Source: Leguminivora glycinivorella (taxonomy: Eukaryota; Arthropoda; Insecta; Lepidoptera; Tortricidae). Taken from it: DNA of 64,000 nt. The notes under the pieces are model-generated. The model saw only the letters and a program-made list of their open reading frames with translations. It was not told the origin of the DNA and made no database searches. Below, piece by piece: positions 33,161 through 42,926 of the stretch. The DNA lies in contig NC_062971.1 in the NCBI RefSeq assembly GCF_023078275.1, forward strand, positions 7,874,001-7,938,000. The letters run 5' to 3'. The stretch's first letter is position 1. Each line of letters starts with the position of its first letter. The translations under genes and the position numbers were made by a program.

Positions 33161-33600
33161 GATAGCGATAGCGATAGCGATAGCGATAGCGATAGCGATA
33201 GCGATAGCGATAGCGATAGCGATAGCGATAGCGATAGCGATAGCGATAGCGATAGCGATAGCGATAGCGATAGCGATAGCGATAGCGATAGCGATAGCGA
33301 TAGCGATAGCGATAGCGATAGCGATAGCGATAGCGATAGCGATAGCGATAGGGATAGGGATAGGGATAGGGATAGGGATAGGGATAAGGGATAGGGATAG
33401 GGATAGGGATAGGGATAGGGATAGGGATAGGGTTAGGGATAGAAATAGGGATAGGAATAAGGGACGGGGATGGGGATAGGGATAGGGGAGGGATGGGGAC
33501 AGGGACGGGACGGGACGGGGACGGGGACGGGGACGGGGACAAGGATAGAGATAGGGACGGGGATAAGAATAGGGATTGGGGTCGGAATAATCGGTCGGCA
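33161..33600 (+). repeat. hexanucleotide satellite, right part
   Basis: About 190 bases of pure GATAGC (33161-33350), then GATAGG, then mixed GGGGAC/GGGATA decaying to about 33600. It mirrors the order of the left part. Frames of Ser-Asp, Arg-Tyr or Ile-Ala repeats are artefacts. Confidence 0.92.
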
Positions 33601-33990
33601 ATCGATATCTAGGCAGTGTAAAATGCAGGTGGCTCAGTGGGAAGGGATTAGTAAGTAGGCATCGGCGAGTATCCTGAATCCGTAATAACTATTACATTCA
33701 ATGTGCTGTAGGAAGATCGTTGTTTGCTTGCCTTTTATATGTTTACGTTTGCAATAAGTATAAGCAAAATCGAAAAAATTGTAAGCGATAATGCAAGGAA
33801 GTACTTTTTACCCTACCGACCATAGCGTCGAGATACTGGCTATGTGGGTTGTATGAAGTTTCCCCAGTATAAATATTTATATAGGTAAAATACATACATA
33901 TTTGGACCTACTACCTACGCTGTGGTCGCTGTGTAACAATTCTACAATCATTGCAAGAATTTCTTTTAAAACAATAGTAATATGTGTAAG
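33601..33990. other. no gene seen
   Basis: Unrecognised DNA between the satellite and the hairpin at 33991. Confidence 0.4.
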
Positions 33991-34073
33991 GTACAGTCAG
34001 CCAAAAAAGTGGTTTACCACTTTTCGATCAATAGAGTCGAAAAGTGGGAAACCACTTTCTTGGCTGACCGTAC
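33991..34073. mobile_element. hairpin MITE, GTACAGTCAGCC ends
   Basis: GTACAGTCAGCCAAAAAAGT pairs with ACTTTCTTGGCTGACCGTAC, and the inner GGTTTACCACTTTTCGA pairs with TCGAAAAGTGGGAAACC around a 9-base loop. The ends resemble those at 36629-36891. Confidence 0.8.
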
Positions 34074-34212
34074 AGCAAATAGATCAGTTACAATGGCCCT
34101 CCAGTCGAGAATTGCCCGCTTTACCTTAATCGAAATAATCGCGGACAGATGTACCTACAAAGAAACCTACGGATCCAAATGAAAATCTTATTTTTTGTAA
34201 ACGTTTCAATAA

Positions 34213-34254
34213 GAATACTTTTATTACGCGGGCGAAGCCGCGGGTAAAAGCTAG
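34213..34254 (+). mobile_element. Helitron 3' terminus (fragment)
   Basis: CGCGGGCGAAGCCGCGGG forms the terminal hairpin and is followed by TAAAAGCTAG and a T, the CTAG|T end of Helitrons. The 5' TC end is not found upstream, so only the tail is present. Confidence 0.65.
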
Positions 34255-34480
34255 TGGTGTATAAAAATTTGCAAGTAGGTGTAGTTTGTGCGTGCCAATT
34301 TAATCGCTCAATCAATTTAGGTTATTCCCTGTACGCTTGGCGGATCGGCAATCTATCAAAGCTAAGCTGAAACAGTCGAAGCGGGGTTCGTATCACGTGC
34401 GAGGCGTCCTCAGTTTCCTGAAATGGATTACTGAAGTATTAGTAAGGCGGCGGAATTGAAAAAAGTCGTCTAGTTTTGAA
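34255..34480. other. spacer, nothing recognised
   Basis: No coding frame or repeat that I recognise before the left edge of the palindrome. Confidence 0.35.
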
Positions 34481-36597
34481 GTTGATGTGACTGGAGAGTA
34501 TACTGCCGACAAGTGGTATCGTTGTGATCGGTAGACTTTACTGAGTACAAATAATGACTTGTCGCATTCTCAGACTGTGGGGGGGTTAACTATGACGTCA
34601 CAAAGATCGCGGTCCCGGGTTTCAATTTTTTGCCAATTTGTCTAGAACCCCTTATCCAATTTTGAAAAATGAGGTGTCGATTGAAAGCGTATAACATGCT
34701 GATTAAGATTTCTTATATGTGAAAAGTATAGTTTTGTTAGTTATTTTTTAATTAACAATAATGCAAAAAATACTTTTTTTTTACTCTCTTTTTTGATTTT
34801 TGTGACTCAAAAAGGCAATGAAAACGGCCACTTAGCTAAAAAATATGTTATATAAATCATTTAACTACATTATTAAGCTATCTGTTGCTTTTTAAATTTC
34901 TACGATCGGATAATAAATAAGCAAACTACAACCACATACCTGTAGGCGGGGAGTACCGCTTGACACGCGTTCCCATACATTCGGCGTCTATCAAATTACA
35001 CCTCGCGCAAAATTCGTTTCAAGCAGATATACCTCTAATCTTATTCATCGTAACCTATCGATATTGGTATCAATTGAAAGTACAATTAAAGTACTTTAAG
35101 AAACAATCTCAATCATTTTCTTAAAATCAATAATCGCTAGTCTGCGGTGGTTACAAAGGAAAAAAGTGGGTATGCAATTTGACAGGTTTCCTAGGTTTGA
35201 TACCCTAGACGAGTTTAAAAGGGGAGGTAAAGGTGACATATGGGTTGTTCTCTGGCCTAAAAGCTATACAGAGGGTCAGGGGAGAAAAAACTAGGGTTTA
35301 AGTTTAGTTTTAAGTTATTTTTTCTTTTATTTGTTGATTTTATTGTGTTAAATTTTTTTGTAATTTTATCAAGGATACACGTTGGTTTCTTTTGCTGAAA
35401 ATTCCCTTTTTTATGAGAAATGTTATACATTTCATGGCATTTTCCGATAGAGACTAAAATTAACTTTCAAATAAGGCCACATAGTCATACTGATACATAG
35501 TCATACCCTTAATATTATATAAGTAAAAGTATGACTATGTGGCCTACTGATACATAGCCATACCCTTAATATTATATAAGTAAAAGTATGACTATTTGGC
35601 CTTATTTGAAAGTTAATTTTAGTCTCTATCGGAAAATGCCATAAAATTCATAACATTTCTCATAAAAAAGGGAACTTTTAGCAAAAGAAACCAACGTGTA
35701 TTCTTGATAAAATTACAAAAAAATTAAACACAATAAAATCAACAAATAAAGGAAAAAATAACTTAAAACTAAACTTAAACCCTAGTTTTTTTCTCCCCTG
35801 ACCCTCTGTGTAGTTTTTAGGCCAGAGAAAAACCCATATGTCACCTTTACCTCCCCTTTTAAACTCGTCTAGGGTATCAAACCTAGGAAACCAGTCAAAT
35901 TGCATACCCACTTTTTTCCTTTGTAACCACCGCAGACTGGCGATTATTGATTTTAAGAAAATGATTGACATTTTTTCTTAAAGTACTTTAATTGTCCTTT
36001 CAAATGATACTAATATTGATAGGTTACGATGAATAAGATTAGAGGTATATCTGCTTGAAACGAATTTTGCGCGAGGTGTAATTTGATAGACGCCGAATGT
36101 ATGGGAACGCGTGTCAAGCGGTACTCCCCGCCTACAGGTATGTGGTTGTAGTTTGCTTATTTATTATCCGATCGTAGAAATTTAAAAAGCAACAGATAGC
36201 TTAATAATGTAGTTAAATGATTTATAAAACATATTTTTTAGCTAAGTGGCCGTTTTCATTGCCTTTTTGAGTCACAAAAATCAAAAAAGAGAGTAAAAAA
36301 AAAGTATTTTTTGCATTATTGTTAATTAAAAAATAACTAACAAAACTATACTTTTCACATATAAGAAATCTTAATCAGCATGTTATACGCTTTCAATTGA
36401 CACCTCATTTTTCAAAATTGGATAAGGGGTATTAGACAAATTGGCAAAAAAATGAAACCCGGGACCGCGATCTTTGTGACGTCATAGTTAACCCCCCCAC
36501 AGTCTGAGAATGCGACAAGTCATTATTTCGTACTCAGTAAAGTCTACCGATCACAACGATACCACTTGTCAGCAGTATACTCTCCAGTCACATCAAC
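34481..36597. repeat. 2.1-kb palindrome (about 1-kb arms)
   Basis: The left arm starts GTTGATGTGACTGGAGAGTA and the right arm ends with its reverse complement (CTCCAGTCACATCAAC). Correspondence continues through the CGCGGTCCCGGG, GGCGGGGAGTACCGCTTGAC and TTTCCTAGGTTTGATACCCT segments to about 35491 and 35588. Mismatches are scattered and few by eye. The central roughly 95 bases contain a direct duplication with TACCCTTAATATTATATAAG. It may be a foldback transposon or a palindromic duplication. A transcript through it would fold into a hairpin of about 1 kb. Confidence 0.9.
35678..35971 (-). other. coding-like strip within the palindrome arms
   Basis: A 97-codon minus-strand frame (LRWLQRKKVGMQFDWFPRFD) corresponds to a + strand frame in the left arm (about 35117-35294) that stops sooner. 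I do not recognise the protein. The three codon differences I compared (Arg/Trp, Val/Phe, Ser/Asn) all change the residue, so selection for protein is not evident. Confidence 0.25.
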
Positions 36598-36628
36598 TTT
36601 TTCCGAGACCCTCTCGCCGCTCTAATAT

Positions 36629-36891
36629 GTACAGTCAGCATTAAGTATAATGTGACAGACATAACGCTAAACTTATCATAACACTTTTAATAGCATAAAA
36701 ATAAAGATGTGTTCCGATATACAGTTTGGCGCACACGATCACACCTGAAGATCGCGATCCAACTTGGTAAGGTCACAAGAACGTGTCATATGTCATATCT
36801 GTAAATGACAAATAAAGATACGGGAGTACAAGAAATACAAGTTTTTTGCAAAAATTTCAATTTTGGCACAAGCTTTTAGCGCCGACTGTAC
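36629..36891. mobile_element. MITE with GTACAGTC ends
   Basis: Left GTACAGTCAGCATTAAG and right GCTTTTAGCGCCGACTGTAC are imperfect inverted repeats around 230 bases without a frame. The ends resemble the hairpin at 33991. Confidence 0.55.
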
Positions 36892-36996
36892 CTTTCTTTC
36901 AACAGTCATCTACTGCTCTCCGAGAGGTTTCTAAAAACCCCTTCCTCGATGGGATAAGACGTTTTATGACAGAAGTCCTATGACCACCTTTCTGCT

Positions 36997-37310
36997 CAGG
37001 CCCCGTAGCCGAATGGCATTTCTCCGACGCCAAACGAAAGCGATACGCCGCTGGCTCTGTCGCGCCAATACGCAAGCGCGATAGAGATAGATATCTACTA
37101 GCGCTTCGTTTCGTGAGCGTTTCGTGAGCGATTGTGCCATTCGGCTAGCCACCCAGGCCCCGTAGCCGAATGGCATTTCTCCGACGCCAAACGAAAGCGC
37201 TACGCCGCTGGCTCTGTCGCGCCAATACACAAGCGCGATAGAGATAGATATCTACTAGCGCTTCGTTTCGTGAGCGTTTCGTGAGCGATTGTGCCATTCG
37301 GCTAGCCACC
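36997..37310. repeat. tandem duplication of MITE family A
   Basis: Two 157-bp units (36997-37153, 37154-37310), each running CAGGCCCCGTAGCCGAATGG to GCCATTCGGCTAGCCACC. I see only a couple of base differences. The unit ends are the inverted ends of the MITE itself, so the duplication is head-to-tail. The overlapping minus-strand frames are shadows. Confidence 0.85.
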
Positions 37311-37323
37311 CAGATCAGCTCCA

Positions 37324-37470
37324 TAATACTATAATACTGCATTGTCACATGATTTACATATGTGTGCAAAATTTCAGCTCAATCGGAAACCGGGAAGTGG
37401 GTCAAATTTAGCTTCTACGTTTTGACGCACACTAACATACTAACAAGGCAAGTTGAATAAAAGCTTGTAA
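37324..37470 (+). repeat. LINE 3' tail, probable
   Basis: TTACATATGTGTGCAAAATT, AACATACTAACAAGGCAAGT and TGAATAAAAGCTTGT are typical of the 3' ends of lepidopteran non-LTR elements. No coding part. Confidence 0.45.
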
Positions 37471-37686
37471 AAATTATGACTTATTTTCCGGAAGGCATTA
37501 GATTTCCGAAAGAATTAGAGGTACCTATCGTAACGTGTCACGGAGACTTATTCTTACTCGACAACGGTTTGGATTTGTTACCCTACCTCATGTAGGTCAA
37601 ACGTAACATTTTAATCAACCATGAAAAATATGATCAAATAACAGGCATTTGCATCTATAACAGATGATTCAAGAGCATCCTTGCGA

Positions 37687-37770
37687 CACTTACGTTCGTG
37701 GCTGTATAGCCGATTTCGAGAGAGAAACCCTCGTCCGCACACACGGCAGGTGTATGCTCCCCCAGATGAT
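37687..37770 (-). pseudogene. zinc-finger-like fragment of a LINE ORF
   Basis: The minus strand encodes CRVCGRGFLSRNRLYSHERK then C, a Cys/Cys/His/Cys finger like those near the end of some non-LTR ORFs. It is too short for more. The fragment at 38181 may belong to the same old element. Confidence 0.5.
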
Positions 37771-38180
37771 CAAATAGTTACTACCATAATCATGGTACAT
37801 GCAAGTATGCATTGATGAAATCTCAATACAGAAACATTTCACATTGAATGGAGAGCAGATGCGTTTTAATCACTCTGAGGCTGAATTGAAAGGCTATACA
37901 CAAACAGGCTACATAGAGCAACATGTCGTACGTGCATTAGTAGATTAATTCAAATTTAAACTTTATGGCGTTACGATGAGGTGTAAAATTGAGTGAATTT
38001 TCATGTTGGGGGTGGATAAGCTCGGCATAAGGTATTGCGAATGCATTGCATTATAGCCTAAACTAATCACATTAGGTACTAGTATGTTCCTGTCACATAC
38101 AGCACCTGATACCCGCAAACCATTACAGGGAATATAATAGTAGTATAAGTCGAAACTCAATTAGTTTCTTCTTCTTCAAC

Positions 38181-38317
38181 CTAGCGTTTTCCGGGCCTAG
38201 CGCCAGGGTCCGCTTTCCTGCTCAGTCTTCTCCACTTTGCCCGGTCTTCGACATCCTTAGGCGTGAGATTGTTCTCTTGCATGTCCGCTCCTACAACGTC
38301 CAGCCAGCGCTTCAACT
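38181..38317 (-). pseudogene. C-terminal fragment of LINE endonuclease/RT
   Basis: The minus strand reads LKRWLDVVGADMQENN, TPKDVEDRAKWRRLSRKADP and then a stop at 38183-38181. The RWLD...D...A.DRAKWRRL pattern is the familiar tail of RTE-like LINE proteins of insects. All enzymatic domains are absent. Confidence 0.75.
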
Positions 38318-38419
38318 CAATTAGTTTATAAAGCGAAAATTAGTTAGTGTCCCGGCTTCGCCACAAGGAATTATTAGCTTTTCATTTGGTACATGGTATC
38401 TATTTAAGTTTTTCAATTA

Positions 38420-38446
38420 TATATATATATATATATATATATATTA
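38420..38446. repeat. (AT)n microsatellite at a Helitron border
   Basis: About 24 bases of alternating A and T immediately before the CTAG end of the next element. Confidence 0.85.
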
Positions 38447-38622
38447 CTAGCTTTTGCCCGCGGCTTTGCTCGCGTTAGAAAGAGACAAAAAGTAGCCTAT
38501 GTCACTCCATCCCTTCAACTATCTCCACTTAAAAATCACGTCAATTAGTCGCTCCGTTTTGCCGTGAAAGACGGACAAAGAAACAGACACACACACTTTC
38601 CCATTTATAATATTAGTATGGA
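38447..38622 (-). mobile_element. short non-autonomous Helitron
   Basis: On the minus strand it begins TCCATACTAATATTATAAAT and ends GCGGGCAAAAGCTAG, with the hairpin GCGAGCAAAGCCGCGGGC before the end. TC...CTAG borders and the lack of terminal inverted repeats are Helitron hallmarks. It is 176 bp with no coding. A relative lies at 59885. Confidence 0.82.
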
Positions 38623-39213
38623 TATCTAGGTATAGGTACTGGAAATTGTCCTACCGACTGCGCCAGTATAGTAATGATAATATTTCGCTATTCCTAAAAG
38701 AGACTTGAATAATGCAGAAGAGTTCGTCTAGTAATATAGAAATATTTTGTTTATTCTAATAACGTTTACACATGTAGGTATATCACGACCCAGTTGTGAG
38801 AATTGTAAAATAACTCTAAATATAGTTTATTTTGATTGTAAAATAAAGTTGCATGTGACTTATACTGTTAAAAAAAAGAACCTCTCCTATAGCAGTTCTG
38901 CATGCATAAGCTTTAAGATCTGTTTTTAGTTTATTAGCAGATTAGTTACTTGAGCCGCCTTACATCAGTCATGTATTACATCGATAAAAGATAAAATAAA
39001 AATCGTATTTTTTCCTTTCACTATCAATGATATTTCTTGTATTTAGATTTAGTTATTGTACAATACTGCCATAAAAAATGAATTAGATTAGCATTAGTAT
39101 TAAACATTAATGATTTTTGAACTAAGACATTATTTTTGTACAAAAAGGAGAACCTCAAAAAATGGCCTGACTAGACGAAAACATATATGCATCGGGGCTA
39201 GTATTGACATAAA
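38623..39213. other. no gene seen
   Basis: A+T-rich spacer; a 60-codon frame (38747-38929) is not recognisable. Confidence 0.35.
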
Positions 39214-39255
39214 CAAGTGCGAGTCGGACTCGCCCACCGAGGGTTCCGTACAAAC
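39214..39255 (+). repeat. left-end fragment of the 4-kb unit family
   Basis: CAAGTGCGAGTCGGACTCGC and CACCGAGGGTTCCGTAC match the left ends at 17916 and 46826; similarity stops there. Confidence 0.65.
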
Positions 39256-39690
39256 TTTCAATGGTTAAAATAATCATACTACTCATACTCATATTCATTT
39301 ATTCATTCAACGCCATTTTACACGTCAAGATTTGATTTAAAAAAATAATATTCATACAACAATAATACTTAGAGAATAAATAGACAGAAGATTGAAATTA
39401 CAAAAAATTAGGCAATATTCACATAAAAAATGCACAAAAATATTTTTCTAATTAGGTAATAAAAAAATTGTCATAAGTGTAGAACGGGTGCTCGACCAGC
39501 CAATTTTTTAAGCGATAGGTACTTAAAGTTCGACACACTTAGGCGCTTCAACCACATATTGCGGCAATTTATTATAGACGGCAGGGTCCATCACATGTGT
39601 TAATTTGACCGTAAATTGGATTTCGCCAATTTACGGTCGATACCTACTAACTCTCCGGCATTTCGAATGTTGTACTTGGAACATATGTTG
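39256..39690. other. no gene; LINE-tail-like start and small hairpin
   Basis: CTCATACTCATATTCATTTA near 39281 is LINE-tail-like. GACCGTAAATTGG / CCAATTTACGGTC (39607-39638) is a perfect 13-bp stem. Confidence 0.4.
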
Positions 39691-39694
39691 TTAG

Positions 39695-40029
39695 TTTTGT
39701 CACAGAATATATGTATAATAATACAAGTAAAGAAGGCTCACTCCTTTGATGTTCACAAAATGACGCCATTCTAAATTCTTACCTACATTAACAAACGGAC
39801 CGTACGCGAGCAGCCAACATTGAATTTTTCCCCTCACTAGCTCGGAAACACGTGTTTTGTCCTTTAATACCAGCGGGTAAAAACGCATTTTATCCACTAG
39901 TGCTTTAAAATTGATAAAAGTAGGTGAATCTAGTAATAAAGATCATTTACCACCTGTGGAACTACTGGAAGCAGTGATAAAAGAAAATCTTGCAGTACAA
40001 AAGGCGGACTTATGCTTTAAGGCATTCTC
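39695..40029. repeat. repeat fragments preceding the tandem arrays
   Basis: CACAGAATATATG and AAGTAAAGAAGGC...CACT...CTTTGATGTT match a stretch of the 4-kb unit (18796-18850 and 47630-47680). From 39911 a frame (GESSNKDHLPPVELLEAVIK) reads like protein but I do not recognise it; it runs into array A. Confidence 0.4.
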
Positions 40030-40455
40030 TACTATGTTGATCTTTCTTTTATGCGGGGGGCTTCGCCCCCCGAGCCCTCCTTTATATGCTCTTAAGGGTC
40101 TCAAGAAAACCCTATCCCAACTTATTTTAAATACTACGTTGATCTTTCTTTTATGCGGGGGCTTCGCCCCCCGAGCCCCCCCCCTTTATTTACTCTAAAC
40201 GGTCACAAGAAAACCCTAACCCAACTTATTTTAAATACTACGTTGATCTTTCTTTTTTGCGGGGGGCTTCGCCTCCCGAGCCCCCCTTTATTTCCTCTGG
40301 AGGGTCACAAGAAAACCTTAACCCAACTTATTTTAAATACTACGTTTATCTGTCTTTTTTGTGGGGGGCTTCGATCGCCCCTGAGCCCCCCTTTATTTGC
40401 TCTTAAGGGTCTCAAGAAAACCCTATCCCAACTTATTTTAAATACTACTTTGATC
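40030..40455. repeat. tandem array A, period 102-105 bp, hairpin units
   Basis: Four units share TTGATCTTTCTTTTATGC, GGGGGCTTCGCCCCC, GAGCCCCCCTTTAT and AAAACCCTATCCCAACTTAT. In each, a G run and C run flank TTCG, so as RNA each makes a stem capped by a UUCG tetraloop; the fourth unit has lost perfect pairing (GGGGGCTTCGATCGCCCC). Confidence 0.85.
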
Positions 40456-40461
40456 TTTTTA

Positions 40462-40978
40462 GTAGTTCCAGTTCATATTTTCCGGCTCCATCATCAGACC
40501 TTGAAACCTAATTGTAGTCAAAGTTCATTACAAGACTTTTCTAAGAAACCCAAAAACTACTATGATACGATGTTCTATCATGTAGTTCCAGTTCATATCT
40601 TCCGGCTCCATCATCAGACCTTGAAACCTAATCGTAGTCAAAGTTCATTACAAGACTTTTCTAAGAAACGCAAAAACAGCTATGATACGATGTTACATCA
40701 TGTAGTTCCAGTTCATATCTTCCGGCTTCATCATCAGACCTTGAAACCTTATCGTAGTCAAAGTTCATTTCAAGACTTTTCTAAGAAACCCAAAAACTGC
40801 TATGATACGATGTTTCATCATGTAGTTCCAGTTCATATCTTTCGGCTCCATCATCAGACCTTGAAACCTAATCGTAGTCAAAGTTCATTACAAGACTTTT
40901 CTAAGAAACCCAAAAACAGCTATGATACGATGTTCCATCATGTAGTTCCAGTTCATATCTTCCGGCTCCATCATCAGA
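40462..40978. repeat. tandem array B, exact 120-bp period
   Basis: GTAGTTCCAGTTCATATCTT recurs every 120 bases, starting near 40462, 40582, 40702, 40822 and 40942 (the last shortened). 120 is divisible by three and one + frame stays open across all units (VVPVHIFRLHHQTLKPN). Differences between units mostly change residues, so I treat it as satellite, not gene. Confidence 0.88.
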
Positions 40979-41032
40979 TCAGTTCAACAGTACCATATTA
41001 TTGTACTGTCATCAGAACTACATACAGCTGCC

Positions 41033-41289
41033 AATAGGCTAGTTTCCTATACTTAAAATAAATTATTTTACGCAGTGCACGAAGTAAAGCACCCCATAAT
41101 TAGAAGAAAAATATGGACAATAGTTATGTTTAAACATAATTTCTATTTAATAAGTCATAAAGAAAGATATAAAGTAAATGAATTGACCGTGACGTCACTC
41201 CTCAGTATTTCATAGTAATTCCATATTAGCAAATCGTTTTGACAGTTCTTAAAAAGAAGCTGATTTGACTAGTAGGAAACTAGCCTATT
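41033..41289. mobile_element. MITE with AATAGGCTAGTTTCCTA ends
   Basis: A 17-base perfect inverted repeat at 41033-41049 and 41273-41289. The interior resembles 8138-8350. No frame. Confidence 0.75.
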
Positions 41290-41762
41290 ATCATTACGCT
41301 ACGATCCTTGGAAGATGGTCAAATTAGCCTCCGTAGATTCCATTACATAGTTAGTTACATACACGACGACCTAATAAAAGCGTGTTAATATTAATATTAG
41401 CGCCATCTAGCTGAGCCCTTCTTCTGTGTGGTACTGAGGTAAGTACGTTTTATTCTTAGACTTTATCTGTCTATATGGAGTTATATATGTCTTTGACTAG
41501 AAGTATAGGTACTCTAATGAGTATTATTGTATTTAGCGCCGTCTCTCGTCAAAATTTACTAAGTAATTTACACGACTTGAGACTTGTGCGAACCTTTAGG
41601 CATGGAAAGTCACATGAAAAGTTGTCGAAACTAATAATAGATGGCGCTGCATTTAAATTTCTTGACTGATAACTCTAATACTAAATTGAATATACTCTAA
41701 GGTAGAGCAGAGTCTAATACCTCCGCTTTACAAAAGACCGCAATCAAGTAGCACTAGACTTT
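41290..41762. other. repeat-like DNA related to the 4-kb unit
   Basis: AGAAGTATAGG, CTCTAATGAG and TTTAGCGCC near 41500 resemble 18003-18062. No gene. Confidence 0.4.
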
Positions 41763-42020
41763 ACTCATTGTTGTGTTCCTGCCGGTGAGTAAGGCAGCCA
41801 GAGCTCAACGAGGGTGCGGTACTCCTTCCTTCCTTCCCCCTCCTTCCTTCAGTCGTCGGCACCCAGGCCCCTTCTAAGTACAGGTTTGTACAAGTTTCTA
41901 ATGAGTCGAGTCGGCAACGCACATGTGCCACTCCTTGAGTGGCAGGCGTCCATATGTAACAGTCACCGCTTTCCATCAGGCGGACCGTATGCATGTTTGC
42001 CACCTACGTGGTACAAAAAA
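41763..42020 (+). repeat. 3' end of a LINE
   Basis: GTCGGCAACGCACATGTGCC, CTTGAGTGGCAGGCGTCCAT and CATCAGGCGGACCGTATGCA then an A run: a familiar lepidopteran LINE tail, different from that at 14880. Coding part absent. Confidence 0.7.
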
Positions 42021-42926
42021 AAACTCTCGACGAATTCACCTTAAACATTAAAAACTAAATCAAAATCGATTGATTCGTTCGGGAGCTATGATGCCAGACA
42101 GACATGTCAAGCGTCAAACCTATTATTATTATAATATTTTTGCGTTGGTGGTTAAAAACAAGAAACCTCCTTCAAAACTATAATAAAACACAACTTTCTA
42201 TGAAAATCGGTAAAGTGCGAGTCGGATTTCGACATTTCCATACAAAAAGGTCATGAGCGCCTGACTACACTAGATTTGTACTTTAAAGATTTTGCGTATA
42301 TTTTGGAAACTATAAGAGATAGAGCAAATAGACTTCAGATTTTGGTTGTCGGTGGCACAATTTTTTTGTTTTCGTATATATACACCATTTTTTGGACCTA
42401 TTAGGGCAATATTATGGTCAGTGCAGTTCTAAACAGTCGTAAGCGCCTCATTTTTAGTAGGAACTTAAGTCATTTTGGCAAATGCTTAAAATTTTTAACA
42501 ATTTCTAAACAGAAATTAATTTCTTTCTACCTGTCCATGGCGCTCACAAAATTTCAAAACATTTAGTAAGTACTTGCAGCGGCAGTGAGTGAAAAATCTC
42601 AATTTGAGTTTTTTTCTCTTAAGTCCGACTTACGCTTGACTGTAGATTTCTAATAGGTTTTCCTGTAATCTACAGGTAGAGGGCTATCTCGTGTATTTTT
42701 TGAAAATTTTCCGCTAAGTAGTTTCGGAGATAAGGGGGGGAATGGTAATTTTTTGCTTATTTTCTTAAATTACTTCTAAATTACCAAAATAAAAACTATA
42801 AAAAAAATATATTTGAGATGCTTATAAAATGCTCTTTCATTTGATATGTAACACAATATAGTTCTAATAACTTTGATTTTTAATTGTCAATTTTACCCCC
42901 CAAAAGTGGCCCCTATGATTAAATTT

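Noticed and set aside
33123..33601. Long Arg-Tyr, Ser-Asp and Ile-Ala repeat proteins
   Set aside because: All come from the GATAGC/GATAGG satellite in different frames; no codon structure beyond the six-base period.
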